Part shown: positions 1-6,621 of the stretch, one piece after another | Position numbering within the stretch: the first letter of the stretch is position 1 | Layout: each line of letters opens with the position of its first letter | DNA from: Aeriscardovia sp. | Lineage (GTDB): Bacteria > Actinomycetota > Actinomycetes > Actinomycetales > Bifidobacteriaceae | Assembly: GCA_017538865.1 (NCBI GenBank) | Contig: JAFYIA010000071.1 | Span: forward strand, 1-29,932 | DNA length: 29,932 nt | Reading direction: 5' to 3' | Made by a program: the position numbers and the translations under genes | The notes under the pieces: generated by a model | What the model was told of the DNA's origin: nothing | The model's database searches: none | The model's input: only the letters and a program-made list of their open reading frames with translations

Positions 1-155
1 ACGGCAAGAAGTTTCTCAGAATGAACGTGGCCTGCCCGCGCTCCGAGCTCGACGACGCCCTGGGCAGGCTCCAAAAGGGCGTGAGCGACTTCCAAAGCGG
101 CCTGGCACCCGCGGGATCCCAGCAAGAAAACGCCCAGCAGCCCTCCAAGGACTAA
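1..155 (+). CDS. PatB/MalY-type PLP aminotransferase, C-terminal end only
   Basis: Fifty codons are open from position 3 to a TAA at 153-155; the rest lies outside the window. The stretch FLRMNVACPRSELDDALGRL matches the conserved end of the PatB/MalY class of fold-type I PLP enzymes (C-S beta-lyases such as cystathionine beta-lyase), where an 'R-N-ACPRS' motif sits in the small domain. The last 20 or so residues are a Gln/Ala-rich tail with no family motif. Family members cleave cystathionine or cysteine to a thiol, pyruvate and ammonia, but the catalytic lysine is not visible here, so substrate cannot be judged. The next gene begins 54 bases downstream on the same strand. Confidence 0.72.
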   Translation, partial: GKKFLRMNVACPRSELDDALGRLQKGVSDFQSGLAPAGSQQENAQQPSKD

Positions 156-209
156 GTTTGCAGGGCCGAGGCCCTTCACCATCCCACCCGACCCGTTTTT
201 AAGGCAGAT

Positions 210-2474
210 ATGCTCAAATCCATTGAAGAAATCCTTTCCGATCTAAACCCCGAACAAAAAAAGGCCGTCACTTCCTCCGCCAAGTACCTGCTCGTCTCGG
301 CCGGGGCCGGCAGCGGCAAGACCCGGGTCCTCACCCGCCGCATAGCCTACCTGCTTTTAAAAGGCGAAGCGGAGCCCTACAACTTCCTGGCGATAACCTT
401 TACAAACAAGGCCGCCAACGAGATGAAAGAAAGGCTCCTTTCCCTCGTGGGAAGGGACGCGGAGAAGATGTGGATCTGCACTTTCCACTCCGCCTGCTCC
501 AAAATGCTCAGGGCCTATCCGGGCGCTGTGGGCCTCGGCTCGAATTTCTCCGTCTACGATGCGGACGCCTCATCCAAGGTAGTAAAGGAGATAGTGTCGA
601 AATACGGGATAGCCGTCGAAGACAAGGGCCTCAAGGGCTTGAAGCGCTGGATCTCAGGGTGCAAGAACAACGGGAGGACGTGGAAGGACGTATTTGAAGA
701 GCAGGGCATAGTCGCTACGAAACTTTTCAACCAGAAAATGGCGTGGCCCGAGATTGAGGCGCTGGTTTTCAGGGACTACGAAATGACGCTGTCCAGGAAC
801 AACGCCGTAGATTTCGACGACCTCCTGCTGAAAGCCGTGGAGCTGCTGAAGAACAACGCGGAGGCGAGGGAGGCGTACCGCAGGAGGTTCACCCGGATAT
901 TGGTGGACGAGTATCAGGACACCAACCGCGCCCAATATGCGCTCATAAGGCTTTTGGACTCCCCGGACGCGTCCATAACCGTGGTGGGGGACTCGGACCA
1001 GGCCATCTACTCTTTCAGAGGCTCCGACATCTCCATCATCCGCAACTTCTCCAAAGACTTTAAGGGCTCAGAAACCATCCTTTTGGAGCAAAACTACCGT
1101 TCCACCCCAGACATCCTCTCCGTCGCCAATTCGCTGATCAAGCAGAACTCTCAGAGGGTGGACAAAAAGCTCTGGACGGAAAACGGCGGAGGGAGAAGGG
1201 TGGAGCTCACCAACTGCGACACCCCCTTCGACGAGGCTCGGGACATAGCTTCCCGGATCTCCAGGATGCACGCTTTGGGCACGCCATACTCCGACTTTGC
1301 CGTGCTCTACCGGAACAACGACCTGTCGAGGGCGATAGAGGAGACATTCGTGAAGAAAGGCATCCCCTACACCATCAAGGGGAGCCAGAAGTTTTACGGC
1401 AGGAAGGAAATCAAAGACGCCATAGCGTATCTGGAGGCAATCGCCAACCCCAAGGACGAGGAGAGCCTCCTTAGGATAATAAACACCCCGGCCAGGGGGA
1501 TAGGGGGCGTGAGCCAAAAGAAAATCAGGGAGTTTGCAGCCCAAAAGGGCATCCCAATGCAGGCCGCCCTGGGGCGGATGGAAGGGATCTTAAGGCCCGG
1601 AGTGGCAAAGGCCGCAGCAGCGCTGGGCGAAAAATTGAGGGCGTGGAGGCTGAAGGCGCAGCAGGGCGCCCCGCTCGAGGATCTGGTCCAATCCGTAATA
1701 AGGAGCTCAGGCCTGATGGACCTTCAAAGGGCGGGGGCCGACGGGGACGAGGACAGGGTGGCGAATTTAGAGCAGCTTTCGGCCGCCGCGGGGGAACTTG
1801 CCCTCAAAAAGCCCGGAGCCACGCTTTTAGACTTCCTCGAATACGCCTCCCTCATGATGAACGGGGACGGAGACGGGAAGGACAGCGACACGGTCAGCCT
1901 CATGACTGTGCACTCTTCCAAGGGCCTGGAATTTCCAACGGTGTTCGTTATTGGGATGGATGAGGACATTTTCCCGTCCGTAACTTCCCAAAACCAGGGA
2001 AAGGAAGAGGAAGAGAGGCGCCTGGCCTATGTGGCCATCACCCGCGCCCAAAAGAACCTTTTCCTCAGCCACGTTGAGGAGAGGATCCGCTTCGGCCAGA
2101 GGGAGGACTTGAGGCGGAGCAGGTTCTTGGACGAAATCCCGCCGGAGCTTCTGACTGAGAGGGAGGCGGACGGGGAGTCCTATCAGCCCTCGCTCTTTGG
2201 CGGCGGCGGGAGTTTCTCACGCTTTGAAAGGAGCCGCTCCAGCTCCCCAAAGAGCCGTGCGGGCTCTTTGGGGCCTGTGCGAGCGAACTTGTCTCAGCCG
2301 TCCCGCGCTCCGGAGTTCAAAGTCGGTTCCAAGGTCTACCACAAGCTTATGGGCCTGGGCACGGTGGAGAAGGTCCTCTCCACCCCGACCGGAAACAAAG
2401 TGAGAGTGCGCTTTAGGGCCTACGGATCTATTTCCCTCTCCGTTTTCGACAAGTCCCTGGAGCTGTGGGGGTGA
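210..2474 (+). CDS. pcrA: ATP-dependent DNA helicase PcrA/UvrD (superfamily 1A)
   Basis: A 754-residue 3'-5' DNA helicase that unwinds DNA in nucleotide excision repair and replication restart and strips RecA from DNA. All superfamily 1A motifs are visible in order: Walker A AGAGSGKT (about residue 31), motif Ia AITFTNKAANEM, motif II VDEYQDTN, motif III VVGDSDQAIYSFRGS, motif IV LEQNYRST, motif V VSLMTVHSSKGLEFP and motif VI RLAYVAITRAQ. The C-terminus carries the Tudor-like segment KVYHKLMGLGTVEKV, typical of PcrA, which contacts RNA polymerase. Length is normal to slightly short for an actinobacterial PcrA. The ATG at 210 is preceded only by a weak AAGG (201-204). After the stop the base composition drops abruptly into AT-rich DNA. 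Confidence 0.96.
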   Translation: MLKSIEEILSDLNPEQKKAVTSSAKYLLVSAGAGSGKTRVLTRRIAYLLLKGEAEPYNFLAITFTNKAANEMKERLLSLVGRDAEKMWICTFHSACSKMLRAYPGAVGLGSNFSVYDADASSKVVKEIVSKYGIAVEDKGLKGLKRWISGCKNNGRTWKDVFEEQGIVATKLFNQKMAWPEIEALVFRDYEMTLSRNNAVDFDDLLLKAVELLKNNAEAREAYRRRFTRILVDEYQDTNRAQYALIRLLDSPDASITVVGDSDQAIYSFRGSDISIIRNFSKDFKGSETILLEQNYRSTPDILSVANSLIKQNSQRVDKKLWTENGGGRRVELTNCDTPFDEARDIASRISRMHALGTPYSDFAVLYRNNDLSRAIEETFVKKGIPYTIKGSQKFYGRKEIKDAIAYLEAIANPKDEESLLRIINTPARGIGGVSQKKIREFAAQKGIPMQAALGRMEGILRPGVAKAAAALGEKLRAWRLKAQQGAPLEDLVQSVIRSSGLMDLQRAGADGDEDRVANLEQLSAAAGELALKKPGATLLDFLEYASLMMNGDGDGKDSDTVSLMTVHSSKGLEFPTVFVIGMDEDIFPSVTSQNQGKEEEERRLAYVAITRAQKNLFLSHVEERIRFGQREDLRRSRFLDEIPPELLTEREADGESYQPSLFGGGGSFSRFERSRSSSPKSRAGSLGPVRANLSQPSRAPEFKVGSKVYHKLMGLGTVEKVLSTPTGNKVRVRFRAYGSISLSVFDKSLELWG

Positions 2475-2581
2475 GGACGGTTATGGCCTGATGCTTTATA
2501 GACAACGACTTATTGGGAGTGTAAGAAAAATCTCCAATGGGCACGATGCCCGTAAGGAGGTATTAATTCCAGTTGCTAAAC

Positions 2582-2686
2582 TTAACTGATTACTTTTCCA
2601 ACTGGTCTACCACATTTAGGACAAAAACAACTTTCAAGCAGTATGTACAGAATCATAGTTACATTTGAAAATTGAGGCAAAAGCAT
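2582..2686 (-). CDS. Possible tiny zinc-ribbon peptide or gene fragment (34 aa)
   Basis: A 34-codon minus-strand frame from ATG at 2686 to TAA ending at 2582. Its second half contains SCFCPKCGRPVGK, a CxCPxCG cluster of the kind that forms half of a zinc ribbon. The other half of a metal site is missing and no clear ribosome binding site precedes the ATG, so this is more likely a remnant of a larger gene than a working peptide. It lies in the AT-rich stretch between pcrA and the broken nuclease gene. The cysteine pattern is seen directly; that it was ever translated is inference. Confidence 0.25.
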   Translation of the reverse strand: MLLPQFSNVTMILYILLESCFCPKCGRPVGKVIS

Positions 2687-2727
2687 TGCTTAAAGCCTAC
2701 ATTAAAAAATAACGACAAGGAGAAAAT

Positions 2728-3375
2728 ATGGTGAAATCTATGAAAGAACTGAAACGCGAATTAGAGTGCGGGTTGAATTGTGCTGCGATAGCAAATAATG
2801 AAGATACTCTATAAACTAACGTGATGAAATTTTTAAATGAAATTTTATACACATTTTTCCCTCGACAACGCAGTCTGATCCTACTAGATGTCAGAGGTAA
2901 TCAGAATGTAATGGAGAATTACGGGTTTCCTGCAAAAGGTACTGTAGAAAGACCTGATGCCATAATCCAAGACGCGAAATCTTACGATAAAAATAAGAGC
3001 AAATATACAAAATTGCCTCTCGCTATTCTTGAGATAAAAGCAATAACGATCGATCCTGTTAATGACGACAGCAAGTACACTTGGAATAGGTGTGTATGTA
3101 TAGGAGGTAAGAAGATGACACAATTAGAGGCTTATAAGCAATATCTTCCTAACGGTCCTCAATCTACTGGGCGTACCCAATATGTCATATGTACGAATGG
3201 TATATATTGGGAATTTTATAATAAGTATGATTCTACTCCTTATTGTTATTGTTTGGATAAAAATGACCAGAAAGGGGTTGCTCAAGGAGGGCGAGCAAAG
3301 ATCAGCACCAAAAAATTTACGGCCCTTGTACTGGAGATCAGAAAAATTTATCAAGCTATACTCTCCTGTGTTTAG
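2728..3375 (+). pseudogene. HsdR-N-type PD-(D/E)xK nuclease-like gene interrupted by an in-frame TAA
   Basis: Translation can start at ATG 2728, which has a good Shine-Dalgarno AAGGAG (2717-2722) five bases upstream. It runs 28 codons to TAA 2812-2814, and the same frame then stays open from 2818 to TAG 3373-3375. The downstream part has a restriction-nuclease core like the N-terminal domain of type I restriction subunit R: RPDAII, then LAILEIKA (Glu and Lys of the ExK motif), then TQLEAYKQYL, then YVICTNGIYWEFY. In standalone proteins of this family an acidic NTEE-like stretch followed by a V-M-x-F-L helix comes first; here ANNEDTL, the stop, then NVMKFLNEIL match that layout, so both parts were probably one gene. 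The GTG/ATG at 2821/2824 lacks a ribosome binding site. AT-rich codon use unlike the neighbours suggests acquisition. A shortened functional protein from 2821 cannot be excluded. Confidence 0.6.
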
Positions 3376-3810
3376 CACAACAATGCCAATGCCAAGAAGA
3401 ATGTTTGAGAATTCTTACACCTAAACAGGGTAGCTACTGAATAGGATCAAGTAAAAGTTAATGGATTAATATTTATAATGCAGTTATTAGAGAGGATAAA
3501 AATCTAGGAATAGGTTTTTGCATGAGCACAATTCTAATCCTACTTCCGGCCGTTTTATGTGTAAAAAATATCTCAAAATTTGATTGTTGACTTTAAGGTT
3601 TGTTTGCATTTTCAGAGGATTTGAAAACTAAAATTTCCTAATTTTCATCTCCCAAAGTCTATAAATTCTTATTCTATCAGAGTAAGGAGTCTAAAACATA
3701 AAATTTGCAATATTAAAGAGATAGGAAACGGAACAGCCTTCTGAAGAAAACTAAAAGACTAATCCTCAATGTGCCTCAAATAGGCCGATTCCTGGTAATA
3801 AATCACAAAC
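3376..3810. other. AT-rich stretch with no supported gene
   Basis: This AT-rich DNA follows the broken nuclease gene. Both strands are full of stop codons. The longest plus-strand frame I could pick out by eye starts at the ATG in TTTTTGCATGAGC and gives about 22 codons without a ribosome binding site. No tRNA-like, CRISPR or insertion-sequence structure is visible. It is probably decayed accessory DNA. Confidence 0.5.
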
Positions 3811-3966
3811 ACCCTGTAGACAAGAACACGGAGCAGAAGATAAACCTTAAAAGCCGCACAGGGTTTAAAAATAGTCAAAAAACAAGGGCAGACCCCCCAG
3901 GTTAGAGATGCCATTACCGGTGCAATAAACCTGCCCGTTATTTGCCCTTGAAGGGTAGCGTTTTTT
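3811..3966 (+). ncRNA. Possible structured RNA or leader element (nested inverted repeats plus T-run)
   Basis: Two consecutive foldable units are visible. The first is ACCCTGT (3811-3817) pairing with ACAGGGT (3858-3864). The second is a nested set: outer stem CAAGGGCA (3883-3890) with TGCCCTTG (3943-3950), and inner stem CAGGTT (3898-3903) with AACCTG (3928-3933), enclosing a C-rich bulge and a 24-base terminal loop. Immediately downstream is AAGGGTAGCG followed by six Ts (3961-3966), and CCCTTGAAGGG offers an alternative pairing for the 3' arm of the outer stem, as in a switchable terminator. I do not recognise a known riboswitch family. It could also be an insertion-element end. No gene on the plus strand follows closely enough to be an obvious target. 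Confidence 0.3.
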
Positions 3967-3987
3967 CTGGAAAGCTCGAAACGCTAC
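3955..3987. repeat. 9-bp inverted repeat GTAGCGTTT / AAACGCTAC
   Basis: GTAGCGTTT at 3955-3963 and its exact complement AAACGCTAC at 3979-3987 enclose 15 bases. It lies just beyond the 3' end of the minus-strand coiled-coil gene, so on that strand it could act as a weak terminator or RNA-stabilising hairpin, although no U-tract follows. On the plus strand it overlaps the T-run of the putative structured RNA. Confidence 0.45.
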
Positions 3988-3998
3988 TTATGAGTAAT

Positions 3999-4136
3999 TT
4001 ATATCTCTCTCGGCCTCACTTCTTCAGTATCGGCTTTGAATTTGGCGAGGTCGGCCCTAAATTTGGCATAATCAGCGTCCAATTTGGCGAGGTCGGCTTC
4101 CAAGTCTTCATATTTGACCTTGTCATTGTCCGACAT
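3999..4136 (-). CDS. Small charged coiled-coil protein (45 aa), function unknown
   Basis: A 45-residue, highly charged, cysteine-free protein is encoded on the minus strand. It is almost entirely a heptad-like helix built on a repeated unit: ADLAKLDADYAKFRADLAKF. The repeat is visible in DNA as AATTTGGCGAGGTCGGC occurring twice (4039-4055 and 4081-4097), 42 bases apart, implying a recent internal duplication. The ATG at 4136 is favoured because AGGAG lies six bases upstream. The same frame extends upstream to ATG 4163 and GTG 4232, which would give 54 or 77 residues with a poorer ribosome binding context. I do not recognise a family; such helices often mediate oligomerisation, but that is inference. 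It is isolated, with no operon partner. Confidence 0.45.
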   Translation of the reverse strand: MSDNDKVKYEDLEADLAKLDADYAKFRADLAKFKADTEEVRPREI

Positions 4137-4655
4137 TTCCTGCTCCTCTTTTTTGCTTGTCATTTTCCATAGGCTTCCGGCAATGCCTTCCGCCTTTTTC
4201 CCCTCCGATCCTAAGGCGCCTAGCGAAAACACGCCGCCGCAATTAGCGAGAATCCTGCAATAATTGGTCTATTGCCCGGACTATGAGGATTAGATAACTG
4301 AAACCCGTATCCCCTCTATGGCCTTCAAGGACCGTCTTTCTCTTGAAAATAGCGCCGCATCCTAAAGCCATGCCTCTGCTTTATGCACTGAAAGCCGATA
4401 GAGAGGGCGTTTACTGCCTTACGCTTAGCGACTTACACAACTGCAAATGAGGCTCTCCTTTTTTGCATACCCATCCTTCCTCAGCAGGGAAAGGCATCAT
4501 TTTCCAAAGGCTCTTGCACCAACGTAAGCGTCAAAAGAAGGCGATGTCTGAAAAGGCCTGTAAAATTGCAGCCGGCTTACCGTCCGGAGCCTTAGCCCTA
4601 GTAGGCCGGCTCAAAAGCAATTTGCGGTTCGTTTTATACGACGGAAAGAGGATAA
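4137..4655. other. Long leader/intergenic region before rpsD, no supported gene
   Basis: About 420-520 bases of mixed composition lie between the small coiled-coil gene and rpsD. Visible structure is limited to a short inverted repeat CAATTA (4240-4245) / TAATTG (4261-4266) and the hairpin at 4570-4611 listed separately. Short open frames exist but lack ribosome binding sites and family features. The rpsD promoter must lie here, but I could not identify convincing -35/-10 elements. Confidence 0.5.
4570..4611 (+). promoter_or_regulatory. Hairpin in the rpsD leader, possible S4 autoregulatory element
   Basis: AGCCGGC (4570-4576) and GCCGGCT (4605-4611) form a perfect 7-bp GC-rich stem 44 bases upstream of the rpsD start, with a 28-base loop. 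In other bacteria S4 represses its own mRNA by binding a structured leader, so a leader hairpin here is suggestive. I cannot match it to a known S4-binding fold; function is inference. Confidence 0.3.
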
Positions 4656-5282
4656 ATGACAAGCATACAGCGTTCTCGCAGGCAAGTGCGTCTTTCGAGG
4701 GCTTTGGGCATAGCCCTCACCCCGAAGGCCCAGAAGTATTTTGAAAAGAGGCCTTACGTGCCGGGAGAGCACGGCAGGGCAAAGAAGAGGGCGGAGTCTG
4801 ACTACGCCGTCCGTCTCAAGGAAAAGCAGCGCCTGCGCGCCCAGTACGATCTGTCCGAAAAGCAGCTTTCGGACGCTTACAAGAAGGCTACCCACACTAA
4901 GGGCCAGACCGGCGAAGCCCTGATAGCCTCCCTGGAATCCAGGCTCGATTCCCTGGTCCTGCGCGCCACCTTCGCAAGGACCATGGCCCAGGCCCGCCAG
5001 TTCGTGGACCACCGCCACATCATGGTCGACGGCGCAATCGTGGACAGGCCCAGCTACAGGGTCAAGCCGGGGCAGGTCATCCAGGTAAAGCCCAAGAGCC
5101 AGCTGATTTCCCCCCTCAGGGCCGCGGCCGAGGGCGTGAACCAGGAAGTCCTCCCCAAGGCCCCGGGGTATCTCGACGTGAACCTCGCCCAGCTCAAGGC
5201 CACCCTCGTCAGCGTCCCCGACGCCGCCAGCGTCCCCATCCAGATAAACATCCAGTACGTGGTCGAGTACTACGCGAGATAG
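4656..5282 (+). CDS. rpsD: 30S ribosomal protein S4
   Basis: A 208-residue primary 16S rRNA-binding protein of the small subunit body and a nucleator of 30S assembly. The N-terminus begins MTSIQRSRRQVRLSRALGIA, the form found in actinobacteria, without the four-cysteine zinc finger of other S4 types. It continues with TPKAQKYFEKRPYVPGEHG. The S4 RNA-binding domain spans about residues 90-155 (SLESRLDSLVLRATFARTMA, then VDHRHIMVDGAIV and YRVKPGQVIQVK). It ends INIQYVVEYYAR as usual. The ATG at 4656 has AGAGGA just upstream. The gene stands apart from the large ribosomal protein operons, as in Bifidobacterium, and is closed by a strong terminator. Confidence 0.98.
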   Translation: MTSIQRSRRQVRLSRALGIALTPKAQKYFEKRPYVPGEHGRAKKRAESDYAVRLKEKQRLRAQYDLSEKQLSDAYKKATHTKGQTGEALIASLESRLDSLVLRATFARTMAQARQFVDHRHIMVDGAIVDRPSYRVKPGQVIQVKPKSQLISPLRAAAEGVNQEVLPKAPGYLDVNLAQLKATLVSVPDAASVPIQINIQYVVEYYAR

Positions 5283-5297
5283 TTTCTGCATCTTTTA

Positions 5298-5327
5298 AAT
5301 GGCATCCCGCAGGGATGCCATTCTTTA
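5298..5327 (+). terminator. Rho-independent terminator after rpsD
   Basis: AATGGCATCCC (5298-5308), loop GCA (5309-5311) and GGGATGCCATT (5312-5322) form a perfect 11-bp stem, followed by CTTTAT. It starts 16 bases after the rpsD stop. It overlaps the first codons of the longest open frame of the next gene, which argues for the downstream start used below. Confidence 0.85.
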
Positions 5328-5338
5328 TAATCGAATAC

Positions 5339-5989
5339 GTGAAAATACGCCTATACATGGTCCGTCACGGACAGACCTACTTCAACCGCTACGGAAAGCT
5401 CCAGGGATGGAGCGAAGCGCCCCTGACGCCTGAAGGGGAAGAGCAGTGCAGGCGGGCCGCCGAGGCCATGAAGGGCGCGGGGTTCTCGGCCGCCTTTTCT
5501 TCCGACCTCAGGCGGGCCCAGGACAGCCTGAAAATCGAGCTTTCCTGCATGGGGCTGGACGTCCCCACGAAGAGCTTTAAGGGGCTCAGAGAAGAGTTCT
5601 TCGGATTTTTCGAGGGCTTTGACGCCTCCGCCGTCTGGGTTATGGCCGGAGCCAAAAAGGGGATCCGAACTTTCAAAGAGGCGCTGGAAAAATACGGTTC
5701 GGACGGCGCGATGGATCTTTTGAAGGCGGCCGACCCCTTCCAGGACGCCGAGGGCAGCGGGGAGTACTGGCGAAGGCTGGAAAAGGGGTACAGGGACGCC
5801 GCCGACTGGCTTGAATCCCTCTCCCCATCCGGCCCCGTCCTTCAGGTCTGCCACGGATCGACCCTGCTGGACCTTCTCAGGCGCTCGGGGAGCCAGAGGA
5901 CGGAGAGACCGGGGAACGGCGAAATTTTCAAGTGCGTTTTCGACACCCGCGCAGATTTCGAGCACTGCCTGGCGTTTGAAACCCTGTAG
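5339..5989 (+). CDS. Histidine phosphatase family protein (phosphoglycerate mutase-like)
   Basis: A 216-residue cytoplasmic phosphohydrolase of the branch-1 histidine phosphatase superfamily. The catalytic RHG motif is at the very N-terminus (LYMVRHGQTYFNRYG, His at about residue 10), followed by LTPEGEEQ, the SSDLRRAQDS motif, the acid-donor region LREEFFGFFEG and the second catalytic histidine in VCHGSTLLDLL. The frame is open from ATG 5315, but that codon lies inside the rpsD terminator. GTG 5339, giving the usual family start MKIRLYMVRHGQ, is preferred; ATG 5357 is possible. Members dephosphorylate small phosphometabolites or phosphoproteins; whether this is a mutase or a phosphatase cannot be told. 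Fifteen bases separate it from the DUF948 gene. Confidence 0.88.
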   Translation: MKIRLYMVRHGQTYFNRYGKLQGWSEAPLTPEGEEQCRRAAEAMKGAGFSAAFSSDLRRAQDSLKIELSCMGLDVPTKSFKGLREEFFGFFEGFDASAVWVMAGAKKGIRTFKEALEKYGSDGAMDLLKAADPFQDAEGSGEYWRRLEKGYRDAADWLESLSPSGPVLQVCHGSTLLDLLRRSGSQRTERPGNGEIFKCVFDTRADFEHCLAFETL

Positions 5990-6004
5990 TCGATAGGAGG
6001 AATT

Positions 6005-6388
6005 ATGAGCGTAGGCGCCATAGCGGGGCTGATAGCGGCTATAGCCTTCGCCGTCATCGCGGGCGTCCTGATTTACCCTATGGTTCGCCTGGGTAGGCTT
6101 TTCGACGCGATTGCAAAGACAGTGGAAGACGCGGGCAACGAAGTGGTGCCGGTCATAAAGCAGGGCAACGAGGCCGTAGGGGAAATAAACAAGACCCTGT
6201 CGGACGTGAACTCCATAACCGACTCGGTTAAGTACACCGCCCAGAACGCGGCGGCGCTGGGGAACCTGTACACCTCCCTGCTGGGCAAGCCCATCATCAA
6301 GGCCGCATCCTTCCTCTACGCCCTCAAAAAGACCTCGTCTTCCTTCATGAAAGGCAAGGGCAAAAAGTCGGCGGAGGGCAAAAAGTGA
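6005..6388 (+). CDS. DUF948-type membrane-anchored protein
   Basis: A 127-residue protein with one N-terminal transmembrane helix (about residues 5-26, AIAGLIAAIAFAVIAGVLIY), then a long amphipathic helix with repeated Asn/Lys and small residues (about 30-85), and a Lys-rich end. This layout fits DUF948 proteins (YtxG-like), whose exact role is not known to me; related genes are associated with stress or the cell envelope. A strong ribosome binding site AGGAGG precedes the ATG. In actinobacteria a DUF948 gene is commonly found directly before alaS, as here. Its stop overlaps the start of the next gene (GTGA), indicating translational coupling. Confidence 0.8.
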   Translation: MSVGAIAGLIAAIAFAVIAGVLIYPMVRLGRLFDAIAKTVEDAGNEVVPVIKQGNEAVGEINKTLSDVNSITDSVKYTAQNAAALGNLYTSLLGKPIIKAASFLYALKKTSSSFMKGKGKKSAEGKK

Positions 6389-6609
6389 AGAAGCTCTTCT
6401 ACCTCTCCCTGGGGGTGGCGATAGGGGTGATCATGGTCTCCAAGGCTAGGGCCTACGTGAAAAGCAGCCTGCCGGACAAGGCCTCCTCCTTCCTCTTCCC
6501 CGACGAGGAGAGCCTCCCCGCCTCCACCCTGCAGGCCCTCCTGCAGGAATTTTCGAGCGCCATGGAGGAGAAGGAAAAACAGCTGGCCGATAAGTTTTTG
6601 AACAAGTAA
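6385..6609 (+). CDS. Small membrane protein between DUF948 gene and alaS (74 aa)
   Basis: A 74-residue protein starting at GTG 6385, overlapping the preceding stop by four bases. It has one hydrophobic N-terminal helix (LFYLSLGVAIGVIMVSKA) followed by a charged helical region ending EEKEKQLADKFLNK. It resembles the small actinobacterial proteins (DUF6167-like) that sit next to DUF948 and alaS; I know of no proven function. It is probably membrane-bound with a cytoplasmic or surface-facing helix and co-made with its upstream neighbour. alaS begins 12 bases after its stop. Confidence 0.72.
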   Translation: MKKLFYLSLGVAIGVIMVSKARAYVKSSLPDKASSFLFPDEESLPASTLQALLQEFSSAMEEKEKQLADKFLNK

Positions 6610-6621
6610 GGCGAAGTCCCC

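Noticed and set aside
2539..2561. Hairpin GGGCA-CGA-TGCCC followed by a perfect TAAGGAGGT
   Set aside because: The Shine-Dalgarno-like sequence is not followed by a start codon with an open frame, and the 5-bp stem has no T-run, so neither a gene start nor a terminator is supported.
3182..3424. 80-codon frame overlapping the nuclease-like gene
   Set aside because: It starts inside the nuclease frame, has no ribosome binding site and reads as an out-of-frame hydrophobic shadow.
5315..5338. Longer N-terminus of the histidine phosphatase from ATG 5315
   Set aside because: The first codons lie in the right arm of the rpsD terminator stem, and the family begins at the KIRLYMVRHG segment.
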